Of a DNA stretch of 64,000 bases, positions 43,460-52,259 are shown in pieces. Each line of letters starts with the position of its first letter. Positions within the stretch are counted from its first letter, which is position 1. This stretch comes from Flavobacterium flavigenum (GTDB lineage Bacteria > Bacteroidota > Bacteroidia > Flavobacteriales > Flavobacteriaceae), in assembly GCF_027111255.2 (NCBI RefSeq), contig NZ_CP114285.2, positions 4,030,001 to 4,094,000 of the forward strand, in the 5' to 3' direction. Both the position numbers and the translations under genes were made by a program. The notes under the pieces were generated by a model. It did not search any database. It had not been told where the DNA came from and saw only the letters and a program-made list of their open reading frames with translations.

Positions 43460-45754
43460 TTGATAAAAAGTAAGTACACCTTAGCATTAATTTTTTTGGC
43501 CTTCGTATCTGGAAGTGCACAAAACAAGCAAATAATTACGCCACAGCAGCCTGTTGACTGGGTTAATCCTTTAGTAGGAACTGATTCGGATTACGGCATT
43601 TCAAACGGAAATACGTATCCGGCAATTGCTATGCCATGGGGAATGAATTTCTGGACTCCTCAAACAGCTAATATGGGTGATGGCTGGGCTTATACGTATA
43701 AGTCAAACCGGATTAAAGGTTTCAAACAGACCCATCAGCCTTCACCGTGGATGAACGATTACGGACAGTTTTCAATTATGCCTGTTACAGGTGAACTGAA
43801 ATTTAAGGAAGAAGACAGACAAAGCTGGTTTTCGCATAAAGCTGAAACCGTTACACCGTATTATTATAGTGTTTATCTGGCAGATCATAATGTCACAACA
43901 GAAATTACGCCAACAGAAAGAGCAGCAAGATTTCGATTTACATTTCCGCAAACTGATAAAGCATATGTTGTTATTGATGCATTTGACAAAGGTTCTTATG
44001 TGAAAATAATTCCGGCAGAAAGAAAAATTATAGGTTACACGACCAAAAACAGCGGTGGCGTTCCCGAAAATTTCAAAAACTATTTTGTCATTATTTTCGA
44101 CAAGGATTTTGAGATAAATTCAACTTTCAACGGAGATGTTTTAGGCAATGCTTTAGAAATGAAAGCAGATCATGCCGGAGCCGTAATTGGTTTTAAAATA
44201 AAAACAGGAGAAAAAGTAAACGCTCAGGTGGCATCATCTTTTATAAGTTATGATCAGGCCGAGTTGAACTTAAAGGAAATTGGCAGTAACAATTTTGATC
44301 AGCTTAAAGAAAAAGGAAAAGCAATCTGGAACAAAGAATTGGGCAGAATAAAAGTAGATGGCGGAACACCGGATCAAATAGGAACTTTTTACTCCTGCCT
44401 GTACAGATCGCTTCTTTTTCCAAGAAAATTTTATGAACTTGATCAAAACAATAAAGTAATGCATTACAGTCCGTACAACGGAAAAGTGTTGCCTGGCTAT
44501 ATGTTTGTTGATACCGGTTTTTGGGACACCTTTAGGGCTTTATATCCTTTTTTAAATTTCATGTATCCGGAACTGAATACCCAAATGCAGGAAGGTCTTT
44601 CAAATGTTTTCAATGAAAGTGGCTGGCTGCCTGAATGGTCTAGTCCGGGATTACGGGATATTATGGTCGGAAATAATTCGGCATCCATTGTATCTGAAGC
44701 GTATTTAAAAAGCGGTAAAGTAAAAAATTATGATATCGAAAATCTTTATAAGGCGTTGATACATGGTGCTAACAATGCAGGTCCCTTAAGAGCTGTAGGA
44801 CGTGCCGGAGTTGATTCTTACAACGCTTTAGGATATGTCCCTAATGATGAAATTCAGGAAAGTGCAGCCAGGACATTAGAGTACGCTTATGATGATTTTG
44901 CTATTTACCAATTAGGAAAAGCGTTAAATAAACCGCAGTCAGAAATTGATTTGTATAAAAAAAGAAGTCTAAATTACAAGAACCTTTTTGATCCAAAATA
45001 CAATCTGATGCGTCCTAAAAATAAGGATGGTAAATTTATGGAACCTTTTGATCCTTTTCAATGGTTTAACGGATTTACAGAGGGTAACAGCTGGCACTAT
45101 TCATGGTCCGTTTTTCATGATGTACAAGGTTTGGTTGATTTGATGGGCGGAAAAGGAGTATTTGTTTCGCAACTGGATAAAGTTTTTTCAGCACCTCCGG
45201 TTTTTGCTACAAAAGATTTTAAAGGTGGCGTAATTCACGAAATGAGAGAAATGCAGATTGCAAACATGGGACAATATGCGCATGGAAATCAGCCCATTCA
45301 GCACATGATTTATCTTTACAATTATGCAGGGGAACCATGGAAAGCCCAATATTGGGTAAGGGAAACCATGAACAGGATGTACCATGCAACACCTGATGGG
45401 TACTGCGGTGACGAAGACAACGGACAAACTTCTGCCTGGTATGTTTTCTCTTCATTAGGATTTTACCCTGTTACTCCGGCTTCTGATCAATATGTTATTG
45501 GTGCACCATTATTTAAAAAAGTAACGGTCGAGCTTGAGAATGGTAAAACGATTACCATAAATGCAGGTTCAAATAGTAATGAGAATAGATATATCAAAGG
45601 AATGAAATTGAATGGAAAGACCTATTCGAAAAACTGGCTGAGCCATTCCCAATTAATGAAAGGGGCTACAATTGATTTTGAGATGTCGGCAACGGCAAAT
45701 AACAAAAGAGGAATAAATAAAGAAGATTTTCCGTACTCATTATCGAATGAATAA
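43460..45754 (+). CDS. GH92 family alpha-mannosidase with Gln in place of the catalytic acid
   Basis: A 764-residue exo-acting enzyme with a signal peptide (KYTLALIFLAFVSGSAQ). No ATG fits; the TTG at 43460, 7 bp after the GH2 stop, gives a complete signal peptide. GH92 motifs are VNPLVGTDSDYGISNGNTYPAIAMPWGM, FKQTHQPSPWMNDYGQ, FWDTFRALYPFLN and the C-terminal DGYCGDEDNGQTSAWYVFSS that holds the catalytic-base Asp region. The usual HGNEP motif with the general-acid Glu reads AHGNQPIQH, giving Gln611. GH92 enzymes are calcium-dependent inverting alpha-mannosidases. A Gln here is known from a mannosyl-1-phosphate-cleaving member, so the enzyme may act on phosphomannan. Confidence 0.9.
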   Translation: MIKSKYTLALIFLAFVSGSAQNKQIITPQQPVDWVNPLVGTDSDYGISNGNTYPAIAMPWGMNFWTPQTANMGDGWAYTYKSNRIKGFKQTHQPSPWMNDYGQFSIMPVTGELKFKEEDRQSWFSHKAETVTPYYYSVYLADHNVTTEITPTERAARFRFTFPQTDKAYVVIDAFDKGSYVKIIPAERKIIGYTTKNSGGVPENFKNYFVIIFDKDFEINSTFNGDVLGNALEMKADHAGAVIGFKIKTGEKVNAQVASSFISYDQAELNLKEIGSNNFDQLKEKGKAIWNKELGRIKVDGGTPDQIGTFYSCLYRSLLFPRKFYELDQNNKVMHYSPYNGKVLPGYMFVDTGFWDTFRALYPFLNFMYPELNTQMQEGLSNVFNESGWLPEWSSPGLRDIMVGNNSASIVSEAYLKSGKVKNYDIENLYKALIHGANNAGPLRAVGRAGVDSYNALGYVPNDEIQESAARTLEYAYDDFAIYQLGKALNKPQSEIDLYKKRSLNYKNLFDPKYNLMRPKNKDGKFMEPFDPFQWFNGFTEGNSWHYSWSVFHDVQGLVDLMGGKGVFVSQLDKVFSAPPVFATKDFKGGVIHEMREMQIANMGQYAHGNQPIQHMIYLYNYAGEPWKAQYWVRETMNRMYHATPDGYCGDEDNGQTSAWYVFSSLGFYPVTPASDQYVIGAPLFKKVTVELENGKTITINAGSNSNENRYIKGMKLNGKTYSKNWLSHSQLMKGATIDFEMSATANNKRGINKEDFPYSLSNE

Positions 45755-45792
45755 TAGGAAGTTCTTTTTTTATAATTTTAAAACATACAAAA

Positions 45793-47223
45793 ATGCAAAG
45801 AAGAAAATTTATCCAGAACACAGTTTTATTTAGCAGTTTAGCACTTGTTGATCCTATGGAAATCATTGCCGGTACAAAGGCAGCCAAAGATTTCCCGATT
45901 GTGAGAGTGGCAAAAGGCAAAAGGAATTTTGAAAGTGAATTTATTGAAAAAACAATAGTTGAGTTTCAAAAGAATGTAAAGGATAAAGAATTAGGATGGT
46001 TGTTCAATAACTGTTTTCCTAATACGCTGGATACAACCGTAACCTATTCACAGAAAAACGGAAGACCTGACACGTATGTAATTACTGGAGATATCGATGC
46101 CATGTGGCTAAGGGATAGTTCTGCTCAGGTTTGGCCGTACATGGCTTTTGCCGGAAAGGATTCAAAATTAAAAAATCTTATTGCAGGTGTTATAAACAGA
46201 CAGACAGAATACATCCTGAAAGATCCATATGCGAATGCATTTTATAATGATCCGAATAAAAAAGGGGAGTGGACTACCGATCATACCGATATGAAGCCGG
46301 GCGTACATGAAAGAAAATACGAAATTGATTCGCTATGTTATCCTATAAGGCTGGCATACAATTATTGGAAAAATACCGGAGACATTGCTCCATTTGATGA
46401 AAATTGGGTAAAAGCAATTAAGGAAACCTTAAAAGTTTTCAAAGACCAACAGCAAAAATACGGTAAAAATCCATATACTTTTCAAAGAACAACACAGTTT
46501 GCCACCGATACAAGGCCATTAAAAGGGTATGGATATCCAGTAAAACCAGTTGGCCTTGTTTGTTCTGCTTTCAGACCAAGTGATGATGCAACTGTCTTTT
46601 CATTCCTTATCCCATCTAATTTTTTTATTGTAGCGAGTATGAATCAGGCTGCAGAAATGTTAGAAAAGATTAAAAAAGATACTGCTACTGCAAAAGAATT
46701 AAGGGATTTGGCTAATGAAGTTGACAAAGCTATCAAAGAACATGCAGTAGTTAAACATCCAAAATACGGAGATATTTACGCATTCGAAGTGGATGGTTTT
46801 GGAGGCCATTTATTGATGGACGATTCCAATGTTCCGAGTTTGCTGAGTTTGCCGTATCTGGATGCAATTGATATTAAAGATTCAATTTATCAAAATACCA
46901 GAAAGTTTGTCCTTTCAGAAGACAATCCTTTTTTCTTTAAAGGAAAAGTAGCCGAAGGAGTTGGAGGTCCTCATGTTGGTATGGATATGATCTGGCCAAT
47001 GTCTCTTGTGATGAGAGCCTATACAACATCTGACGCGAACGAAATCAAGGATTGCATCAGAATGTTAAAAGCATCACACGGAGATACCGGATTTATGCAT
47101 GAATCTTTCCATAAGGATGATGCTAAAAATTTCACCAGATCGTGGTTTGCATGGACGAATACTTTGTTTGGGGAGCTTTTATGGGACACTTACAAAACGA
47201 ATCCAAAATTACTAGAGTTATAA
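45793..47223 (+). CDS. GH125 family exo-alpha-1,6-mannosidase
   Basis: A 476-residue protein of the GH125 family (formerly DUF1237). Hallmarks are VITGDIDAMWLRDSSAQVWPYM, EWTTDHTDMKPGVHERKYEIDSLCYP, FRPSDDATVFSFLIPSNFF, VDGFGGHLLMDDSNVPSLLSLPYL and TGFMHESFHKDD, with FTRSWFAWTNTLFGEL near the end. GH125 enzymes are metal-independent inverting exo-alpha-1,6-mannosidases that act on debranched mannan or N-glycans. The N-terminus MQRRKFIQNTVLFSSLAL looks like a Tat signal (RRKFIQ), unlike the Sec signals of its neighbours. It is encoded 38 bp after the first GH92. Confidence 0.93.
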   Translation: MQRRKFIQNTVLFSSLALVDPMEIIAGTKAAKDFPIVRVAKGKRNFESEFIEKTIVEFQKNVKDKELGWLFNNCFPNTLDTTVTYSQKNGRPDTYVITGDIDAMWLRDSSAQVWPYMAFAGKDSKLKNLIAGVINRQTEYILKDPYANAFYNDPNKKGEWTTDHTDMKPGVHERKYEIDSLCYPIRLAYNYWKNTGDIAPFDENWVKAIKETLKVFKDQQQKYGKNPYTFQRTTQFATDTRPLKGYGYPVKPVGLVCSAFRPSDDATVFSFLIPSNFFIVASMNQAAEMLEKIKKDTATAKELRDLANEVDKAIKEHAVVKHPKYGDIYAFEVDGFGGHLLMDDSNVPSLLSLPYLDAIDIKDSIYQNTRKFVLSEDNPFFFKGKVAEGVGGPHVGMDMIWPMSLVMRAYTTSDANEIKDCIRMLKASHGDTGFMHESFHKDDAKNFTRSWFAWTNTLFGELLWDTYKTNPKLLEL

Positions 47224-47252
47224 CCTGTAACCGATTTTAATTTTTTAAAATT

Positions 47253-49430
47253 ATGAAATTAAGAAAGAAAATAATACTCGCAACACTTACCGTGTGTTTG
47301 GCGAGCCTGAATGGTATTGCTCAAAAATCAGGTGGCGGACTTTCAAAAGGAAAATATACAGCATTGGTAAATCCGTTTATCGGAACATCGCCATTATTAG
47401 ATACAAAAATCATTGGATATACACCTCCAAAGGATATGCGTGTCTGGGCAGGCTTGGTTTTTCCGGGTTCATCAGTACCAAATGCTATGGTGCAGTTAAG
47501 CCCCATGACAAAATACAGATCAGGAGCAGGATACGAATATGAAGACACCAATATTTTAGGATTCACTCATACCAATAAAGGACATTGGAATTTATGTCAT
47601 ATCCCCCTTTTGCCGGTTCCGGACGGAGCATCTTTTCCATACAAATCTTCCTTTAGCCATGATCAGGAAAAGGCAAGCCCTGCTTATTACGAAGTATATT
47701 TAAAAGCGTATAATGTTCAGGTAAAATTAACATCGACTTTGCGTTGTGGCGTGCATGAATATACTTTTAAAAATAACAAAGGAAGAAAAGTACTTTTTGA
47801 TTTAGGAAGAGCAAATAACCATGTTGATGACTGGAAGATTAAGCAGGAAGGTTCAAATGCAGTAAGCGGTTTTCAAAGAACAGGAGGAGAAAAAATATAT
47901 TTTTATGCCACTTTAAGCAGTCCAATTGAAAAATTAGATACTAAAGATTTATCAAAAAGCGGAGGTTATACATTGGTAAATCTCAAAGATGGTGATGCAA
48001 AACCGGTTACAGTTAAAATTGCTTTATCATTTGTAAGTATCGAAAATGCAGCTGAGAATCTGAAAACAGAAGTAGGAGAAAAAAGTTTTTCAAAAGTTTT
48101 TAATGAAGGAAGTACCCAGTGGGAAAATCTTCTTTCTAAAATTCAGGTCAAAGGAGGCAATGACCAGCAAAATGTAATGTTTTACAGCATGCTGTACAGA
48201 TCATTTTTATGGCCGGCTTTACGAAGCGATGTAAATGGTCAGTTTACGGATGAAGCCGGAAAAGTACGCAAAGAAAATTATCATTATTATACGCTGCCTT
48301 CTTTGTGGGATGATTACAGAAATAAATTGGTTTTATTGAGTATTTTTTCGCCTGAAGTCACCGCTGATATTATTAGTTCCATGATTAACGAAGGAGAGAT
48401 TAAAGGTTTTATGCCAACATTTTTCCATGGAGATCATGCGGCATCCTTTATAGCGGGCTCTTACATGAGGGGAATTAGAAATTATGATGTTAAAAAAGCC
48501 TATGAACTATTATTGAATAATGCTTATAAAGAAGGCGGAATCAGACCTCATATTTCAGAATACATCGCAAAAGGGTATGTTCCGGAACAAGATATTAAGG
48601 ATCCAAAAATAGAAACTAAAGGGAATGCTGGGGTTACCAAAACTTTAGAATATGCTTATGATGATCACGCACTTTCATTATTAGCTAAAGCGCTAAATGA
48701 CACAGAACATTATAACGATTTGGCTAAACGTTCTAAAAATTATGCAAATGTATTTGATAAGTCAACGACTTTCATGAGAGGAAAACTGGCAGATGGCAGT
48801 TGGGTTACACCCTTTAATCCTGAATTTCCATATTATGAATACATGTACAGGGAGGCTAATGCATGGAACGTATCTTTTTATGTGCCACATGATATGCCTG
48901 GATTGGTTAAACTTTATGGAGGTGACAAACCTTTTGAAACTAAATTGGACCAACTCTTCACAAAACCATGGAATCCAGATTATATTGCCTGGAATATCTC
49001 CGGATTTATAGGGCAGTATTGTCATGGCAATCAACCTGCACATGAAGCACCTTTTTCATATTATTTTGTAAACAAGCCTGAAAAATCGCAGAAAAGAATA
49101 GATGAAATATTAGAAACAATGTACGGAATTGGTCCCGAAAAACTTGCCCTGAGTGGTATGGATGATGCGGGTGAAATGTCCTCGTGGTATGTGTTTGGAG
49201 CGCTGGGACTTTACCCGTTATCACCTGCCGATCCCGAATATATTGTGACAGTTCCAATTTTTAAGGAAGTGGCCTGGACAATGCCGGCAGGTAAAAAAGT
49301 GACCATAAAAAATCTTAACGAAAAAAGAGATTTAGAAGCCATTAAAGTAAACGGTTCTAAAATTGACGGTTATTTCATTTCTCACGATTTGTTTAAAAAT
49401 GGTGGTGAAATACAAGTAATGACCAAATAA
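47253..49430 (+). CDS. GH92 family alpha-mannosidase, divergent, Gln in place of the catalytic acid
   Basis: A 725-residue enzyme with a signal peptide (ATLTVCLASLNGIAQ). GH92 motifs include VNPFIGTSP, LVFPGSSVPNAMVQLSPMT, ILGFTHTNKGHWNLCHIPLL, SLWDDYRNK, KTLEYAYDDHALSLLAKAL and the C-terminal ALSGMDDAGEMSSWYVFGALGLYP. The catalytic-acid motif reads CHGNQPAHE, so Gln594 replaces the expected Glu, as in the other GH92 of the locus. Substrate is probably an alpha-mannoside or mannosyl-phosphate branch. Confidence 0.88.
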   Translation: MKLRKKIILATLTVCLASLNGIAQKSGGGLSKGKYTALVNPFIGTSPLLDTKIIGYTPPKDMRVWAGLVFPGSSVPNAMVQLSPMTKYRSGAGYEYEDTNILGFTHTNKGHWNLCHIPLLPVPDGASFPYKSSFSHDQEKASPAYYEVYLKAYNVQVKLTSTLRCGVHEYTFKNNKGRKVLFDLGRANNHVDDWKIKQEGSNAVSGFQRTGGEKIYFYATLSSPIEKLDTKDLSKSGGYTLVNLKDGDAKPVTVKIALSFVSIENAAENLKTEVGEKSFSKVFNEGSTQWENLLSKIQVKGGNDQQNVMFYSMLYRSFLWPALRSDVNGQFTDEAGKVRKENYHYYTLPSLWDDYRNKLVLLSIFSPEVTADIISSMINEGEIKGFMPTFFHGDHAASFIAGSYMRGIRNYDVKKAYELLLNNAYKEGGIRPHISEYIAKGYVPEQDIKDPKIETKGNAGVTKTLEYAYDDHALSLLAKALNDTEHYNDLAKRSKNYANVFDKSTTFMRGKLADGSWVTPFNPEFPYYEYMYREANAWNVSFYVPHDMPGLVKLYGGDKPFETKLDQLFTKPWNPDYIAWNISGFIGQYCHGNQPAHEAPFSYYFVNKPEKSQKRIDEILETMYGIGPEKLALSGMDDAGEMSSWYVFGALGLYPLSPADPEYIVTVPIFKEVAWTMPAGKKVTIKNLNEKRDLEAIKVNGSKIDGYFISHDLFKNGGEIQVMTK

Positions 49431-49442
49431 ATAGTACTAATA

Positions 49443-49474
49443 AAATAGCGTTCCATGAAAATGGGACGTTATTT
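49443..49474 (+). terminator. Tetraloop hairpin between the GH92 and GH97 genes
   Basis: AAATAGCGTTCCAT and ATGGGACGTTATTT form a 14-bp stem with two wobble pairs and a GAAA tetraloop. It is followed by ATATATAA rather than a long T-run. It fills most of the 61-bp gap and may act as a partial terminator or mRNA stabiliser. Confidence 0.55.
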
Positions 49475-49491
49475 ATATATAAACATTTCAG

Positions 49492-51453
49492 ATGAAAAAT
49501 ATACAATTACTTGCATGTTTGTTATTTCTTTTAGGAGGTTTCAATGCCTATTCCCAGAAAACAAAATGGGAAATTGCATCTCCAAATGGCGAGATTAAAA
49601 TAGAGGTCAATTTAGGCGATAAAATTTATTATTCAATTTCGGCAGGAAACGAACAATTAGCTTCAGAAAATCATTTAGGATTAATGCTTAAAAATGAAAC
49701 ATTAGGCTTAAATCCGAAATTATCAGGAAGCAGAACAGGAAAAGTAGATGAGGTTATAAAGCCTGTTGTTCCGCTTAAATTTTCAACAGTTGCCAATATG
49801 TATAATTATCTGCTTCTGAATTTTAAAGGAGGGTATTCCGTTGAATTCCGAGCTTTTGATGAAGGAGTGGCTTACCGTTTTATTACCGCCAAAAAAGGAG
49901 AGATTGAAGTATTAAATGAAGATTTCACAGTCAATTTTCCGTCAGATTATTTGCTTCATTTACAACAGACAGGAAGTTTTAAAACATCAAGTGAAGAAGA
50001 ATATTCACATATCAACGGAGGCGAATGGAAATCTTCTGATAAAATGTCTACGCTTCCTATTTTGGCAGATACAAAAAACAGGTATAAAATTTTAATCAGC
50101 GAATCTGATCTGATAGATTATCCGGGAATGTTTTTAAAAGGAAACGGAAGCGGTGCTGTATCAACATTTCCAAAAACGCCTTTAGAATTTGGTTCTGACG
50201 GAGACCGAAGCCTTAAAATTTTAAAAGAAGCAGATTATATTGCTAAAACAACAGGAACGAGAAGTTTTCCGTGGCGTTATTTTGTTATAACGAAAAATGA
50301 CAAACAGCTTATTGAAAATACGATGACATTGAAACTGGCACCAAAAAGCGAAGTAAAAGATTCTTCATGGATACAGCCTGGACAGGCCAGCTGGGAGTGG
50401 TGGAATGGTGCTACGCCTTATGGTCCGGATGTTAATTTTATTTCAGGTTATAATCTGAACACGTATAAATATTTTATAGACTTTGCTTCAAAATTCGGCA
50501 TCAAATATATTATAATGGATGAAGGCTGGGCTAACAGCACAACAGATCCCTATTCGCCTAACGCTAATGTTGACGTCAAGGAACTGATTCGTTACGGTAA
50601 AGAAAAAAAAGTTGGTATAATACTTTGGCTGACCTGGCTGACAGTGGATAAAAACATGGAACTTTTTAAAACTTTTAAGGAGTGGGGAGTATCAGGAGTA
50701 AAAATAGACTTTATGGACCGCAGCGATCAGGTAATGGTGGATTACTATGAAAAAGTAGCAAAAGAAGCTGCCAAATATCAAATACTGGTAGACTTTCATG
50801 GCGCATTCAAACCGGCCGGTTTAGAATACAAATATCCAAATCTGATTTCGTATGAAGGTGTGAGGGGAATGGAACAAATGGACGGCTGCAGGCCGGATAA
50901 CAGTCTTTATATGCCTTTTATGCGAAACGCGGTTGGACCAATGGATTACACTCCGGGTGCAATGATCAGCATGCAGCCTGAAGTTTACAGGTCTGAACGT
51001 CCGAACTCTGCCAGTATCGGAACCCGTGCATATCAGCTTGCTCTGTTTGTTGTTTTTGAAAGTGGTCTTCAGATGCTTGCCGATAATCCAACCCTTTATT
51101 ATAGGGAAAAAGAATGTACTGAATTTATTACCTCGGTTCCAACTACATGGGATGAGACTGTCGCTTTAGAAGCTGAAGCCGGCCAATATGCTATTGTCGC
51201 TAAAAGGAAAGGATCAAAATGGTTCATTGGTGGCATAACCAATAATGCAGAAAAAGAAAGAAACTTTAAGCTAAATCTAAGCTTTTTGAAATCTGGACAA
51301 TCCTATAAAGTAACTTCATTTGAAGATGGATTCAACGGAGGATATCAGGCAATGGATTACAGAAAAAAAAGTTATAATATCAAAAATAATGATGTTATTG
51401 AAGTGAAAATGGTTAAGAACGGTGGCTGGGCTGCTGTTCTGGAGGAAATTTAA
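49492..51453 (+). CDS. GH97 family glycoside hydrolase, retaining-type (alpha-galactosidase-like)
   Basis: A 653-residue secreted protein with a signal peptide (LLACLLFLLGGFNAYSQ). The N-terminal beta-supersandwich (WEIASPNGEIKIEVNLGDKI) is followed by a TIM barrel from about residue 295 (WEWWNGATPYGPDVNF, IKYIIMDEGW, GVKIDFMDRSDQ, ILVDFHGAFKPAGLEYKYPN, SYEGVRGMEQ). D406 in KIDFMD is at the position of the nucleophile of retaining GH97 members, with E455 as likely acid/base. Inverting SusB-type alpha-glucosidases lack that Asp. An alpha-galactosidase activity is therefore more likely than SusB-like glucosidase activity. It is the last gene of the plus-strand block before a strong terminator. 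Confidence 0.9.
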   Translation: MKNIQLLACLLFLLGGFNAYSQKTKWEIASPNGEIKIEVNLGDKIYYSISAGNEQLASENHLGLMLKNETLGLNPKLSGSRTGKVDEVIKPVVPLKFSTVANMYNYLLLNFKGGYSVEFRAFDEGVAYRFITAKKGEIEVLNEDFTVNFPSDYLLHLQQTGSFKTSSEEEYSHINGGEWKSSDKMSTLPILADTKNRYKILISESDLIDYPGMFLKGNGSGAVSTFPKTPLEFGSDGDRSLKILKEADYIAKTTGTRSFPWRYFVITKNDKQLIENTMTLKLAPKSEVKDSSWIQPGQASWEWWNGATPYGPDVNFISGYNLNTYKYFIDFASKFGIKYIIMDEGWANSTTDPYSPNANVDVKELIRYGKEKKVGIILWLTWLTVDKNMELFKTFKEWGVSGVKIDFMDRSDQVMVDYYEKVAKEAAKYQILVDFHGAFKPAGLEYKYPNLISYEGVRGMEQMDGCRPDNSLYMPFMRNAVGPMDYTPGAMISMQPEVYRSERPNSASIGTRAYQLALFVVFESGLQMLADNPTLYYREKECTEFITSVPTTWDETVALEAEAGQYAIVAKRKGSKWFIGGITNNAEKERNFKLNLSFLKSGQSYKVTSFEDGFNGGYQAMDYRKKSYNIKNNDVIEVKMVKNGGWAAVLEEI

Positions 51454-51476
51454 AAACATATATGTCCAAAGTATAA

Positions 51477-51511
51477 AAAACGACATGATTTAATTCAAAG
51501 CATGTCGTTTT
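51477..51511. terminator. Bidirectional terminator at the end of the mannan locus
   Basis: AAAACGACATG and CATGTCGTTTT form a perfect 11-bp stem with A/T runs on both sides. It lies between the converging GH97 gene and the small repeat-protein gene and can serve both. Confidence 0.85.
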
Positions 51512-51535
51512 ATATTTACTGATGTAAAAAAGTAA

Positions 51536-51907
51536 TTATTCCTTATGCCCACTAAGATCATTATTTTTCTCAGCATTGGTAATCCCGTCATTTTTATTTT
51601 CGAACTGATCCTGATTCCCTGATTTTGTCGTATTAGTTTCAAAATCGTTTTCCGGATGTTTCAGGTCTTCAATAAATTCTTCCTGATATTGATATGGATC
51701 TTCATCCCTCGCATAATTATCAGTATCCACAAGTGTATTCTGATCTATATAATCAGGATCGCTTTCTCCAAATTCTGTTTTGTTTTCTTTGTTAGACAAC
51801 GGTTGAGAATCCGTTTTATTTTGAATATCACTACCGTCAACAAGTGTGTTTTGATCAATAAAGTCAGGATCTGTTTGCCCGTATTCGTTGTTGTTTTGAT
51901 TTTCCAT
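51536..51907 (-). CDS. Small acidic low-complexity protein with an internal repeat
   Basis: A 123-residue very hydrophilic protein without signal peptide or membrane segment. A 17-residue unit occurs twice: EYGQTDPDFIDQNTLVD (8-24) and EFGESDPDYIDQNTLVD (45-61). The rest is rich in Asn, Asp, Glu and Lys and is probably disordered. I do not recognise the family. It lies antisense to the mannan locus, between the GH97 gene and the sugar porter. Confidence 0.7.
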   Translation of the reverse strand: MENQNNNEYGQTDPDFIDQNTLVDGSDIQNKTDSQPLSNKENKTEFGESDPDYIDQNTLVDTDNYARDEDPYQYQEEFIEDLKHPENDFETNTTKSGNQDQFENKNDGITNAEKNNDLSGHKE

Positions 51908-52165
51908 GATATTGTTGTTTTAGAATGATTATTTTTAATTCTAATATTTTAACTTTCATATTTACAAATTTATCCTAAAGAATCCATTGAGTCATTACAG
52001 AAATATTACAGATAGTTCCATAATTAAAAGCATATATTAATATTTACTGATAGAACACTTTAAGAGGCAACTTTATTTCAAACAAGTTTGTCAAGATTAT
52101 TGGTTCGTAAATTTTTATTTATAAATATTAATGCAATTATTTGTAAGTTGAAATATCTAAAACTA
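51908..52165. other. Divergent intergenic region, left part without recognised elements
   Basis: It separates the small repeat-protein gene from the sugar porter. The rightward promoter and operator lie at 52166-52195. In the remaining AT-rich sequence I see no gene. The leader near the porter start has a short tandem run (AACTAACTAACCAACC, 52238-52253). Confidence 0.5.
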
Positions 52166-52195
52166 TATATTTGTAATCAACTAAATCGTTTTACT
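52166..52195 (+). promoter_or_regulatory. Promoter and LacI-type operator of the sugar porter gene
   Basis: TATATTTG (52166-52173) is a good -7 element, with a TTTG at 52140-52143 as possible -33. ACTAAATCGTTTTACT (52180-52195) differs at two positions from the perfect operator upstream of susC. It lies just past the -7 box, around the expected transcription start. Confidence 0.65.
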
Positions 52196-52259
52196 AAACT
52201 ACTATAAAGAAAATTTAATGAAACGGACTATACTAATTAACTAACTAACCAACCTTATT

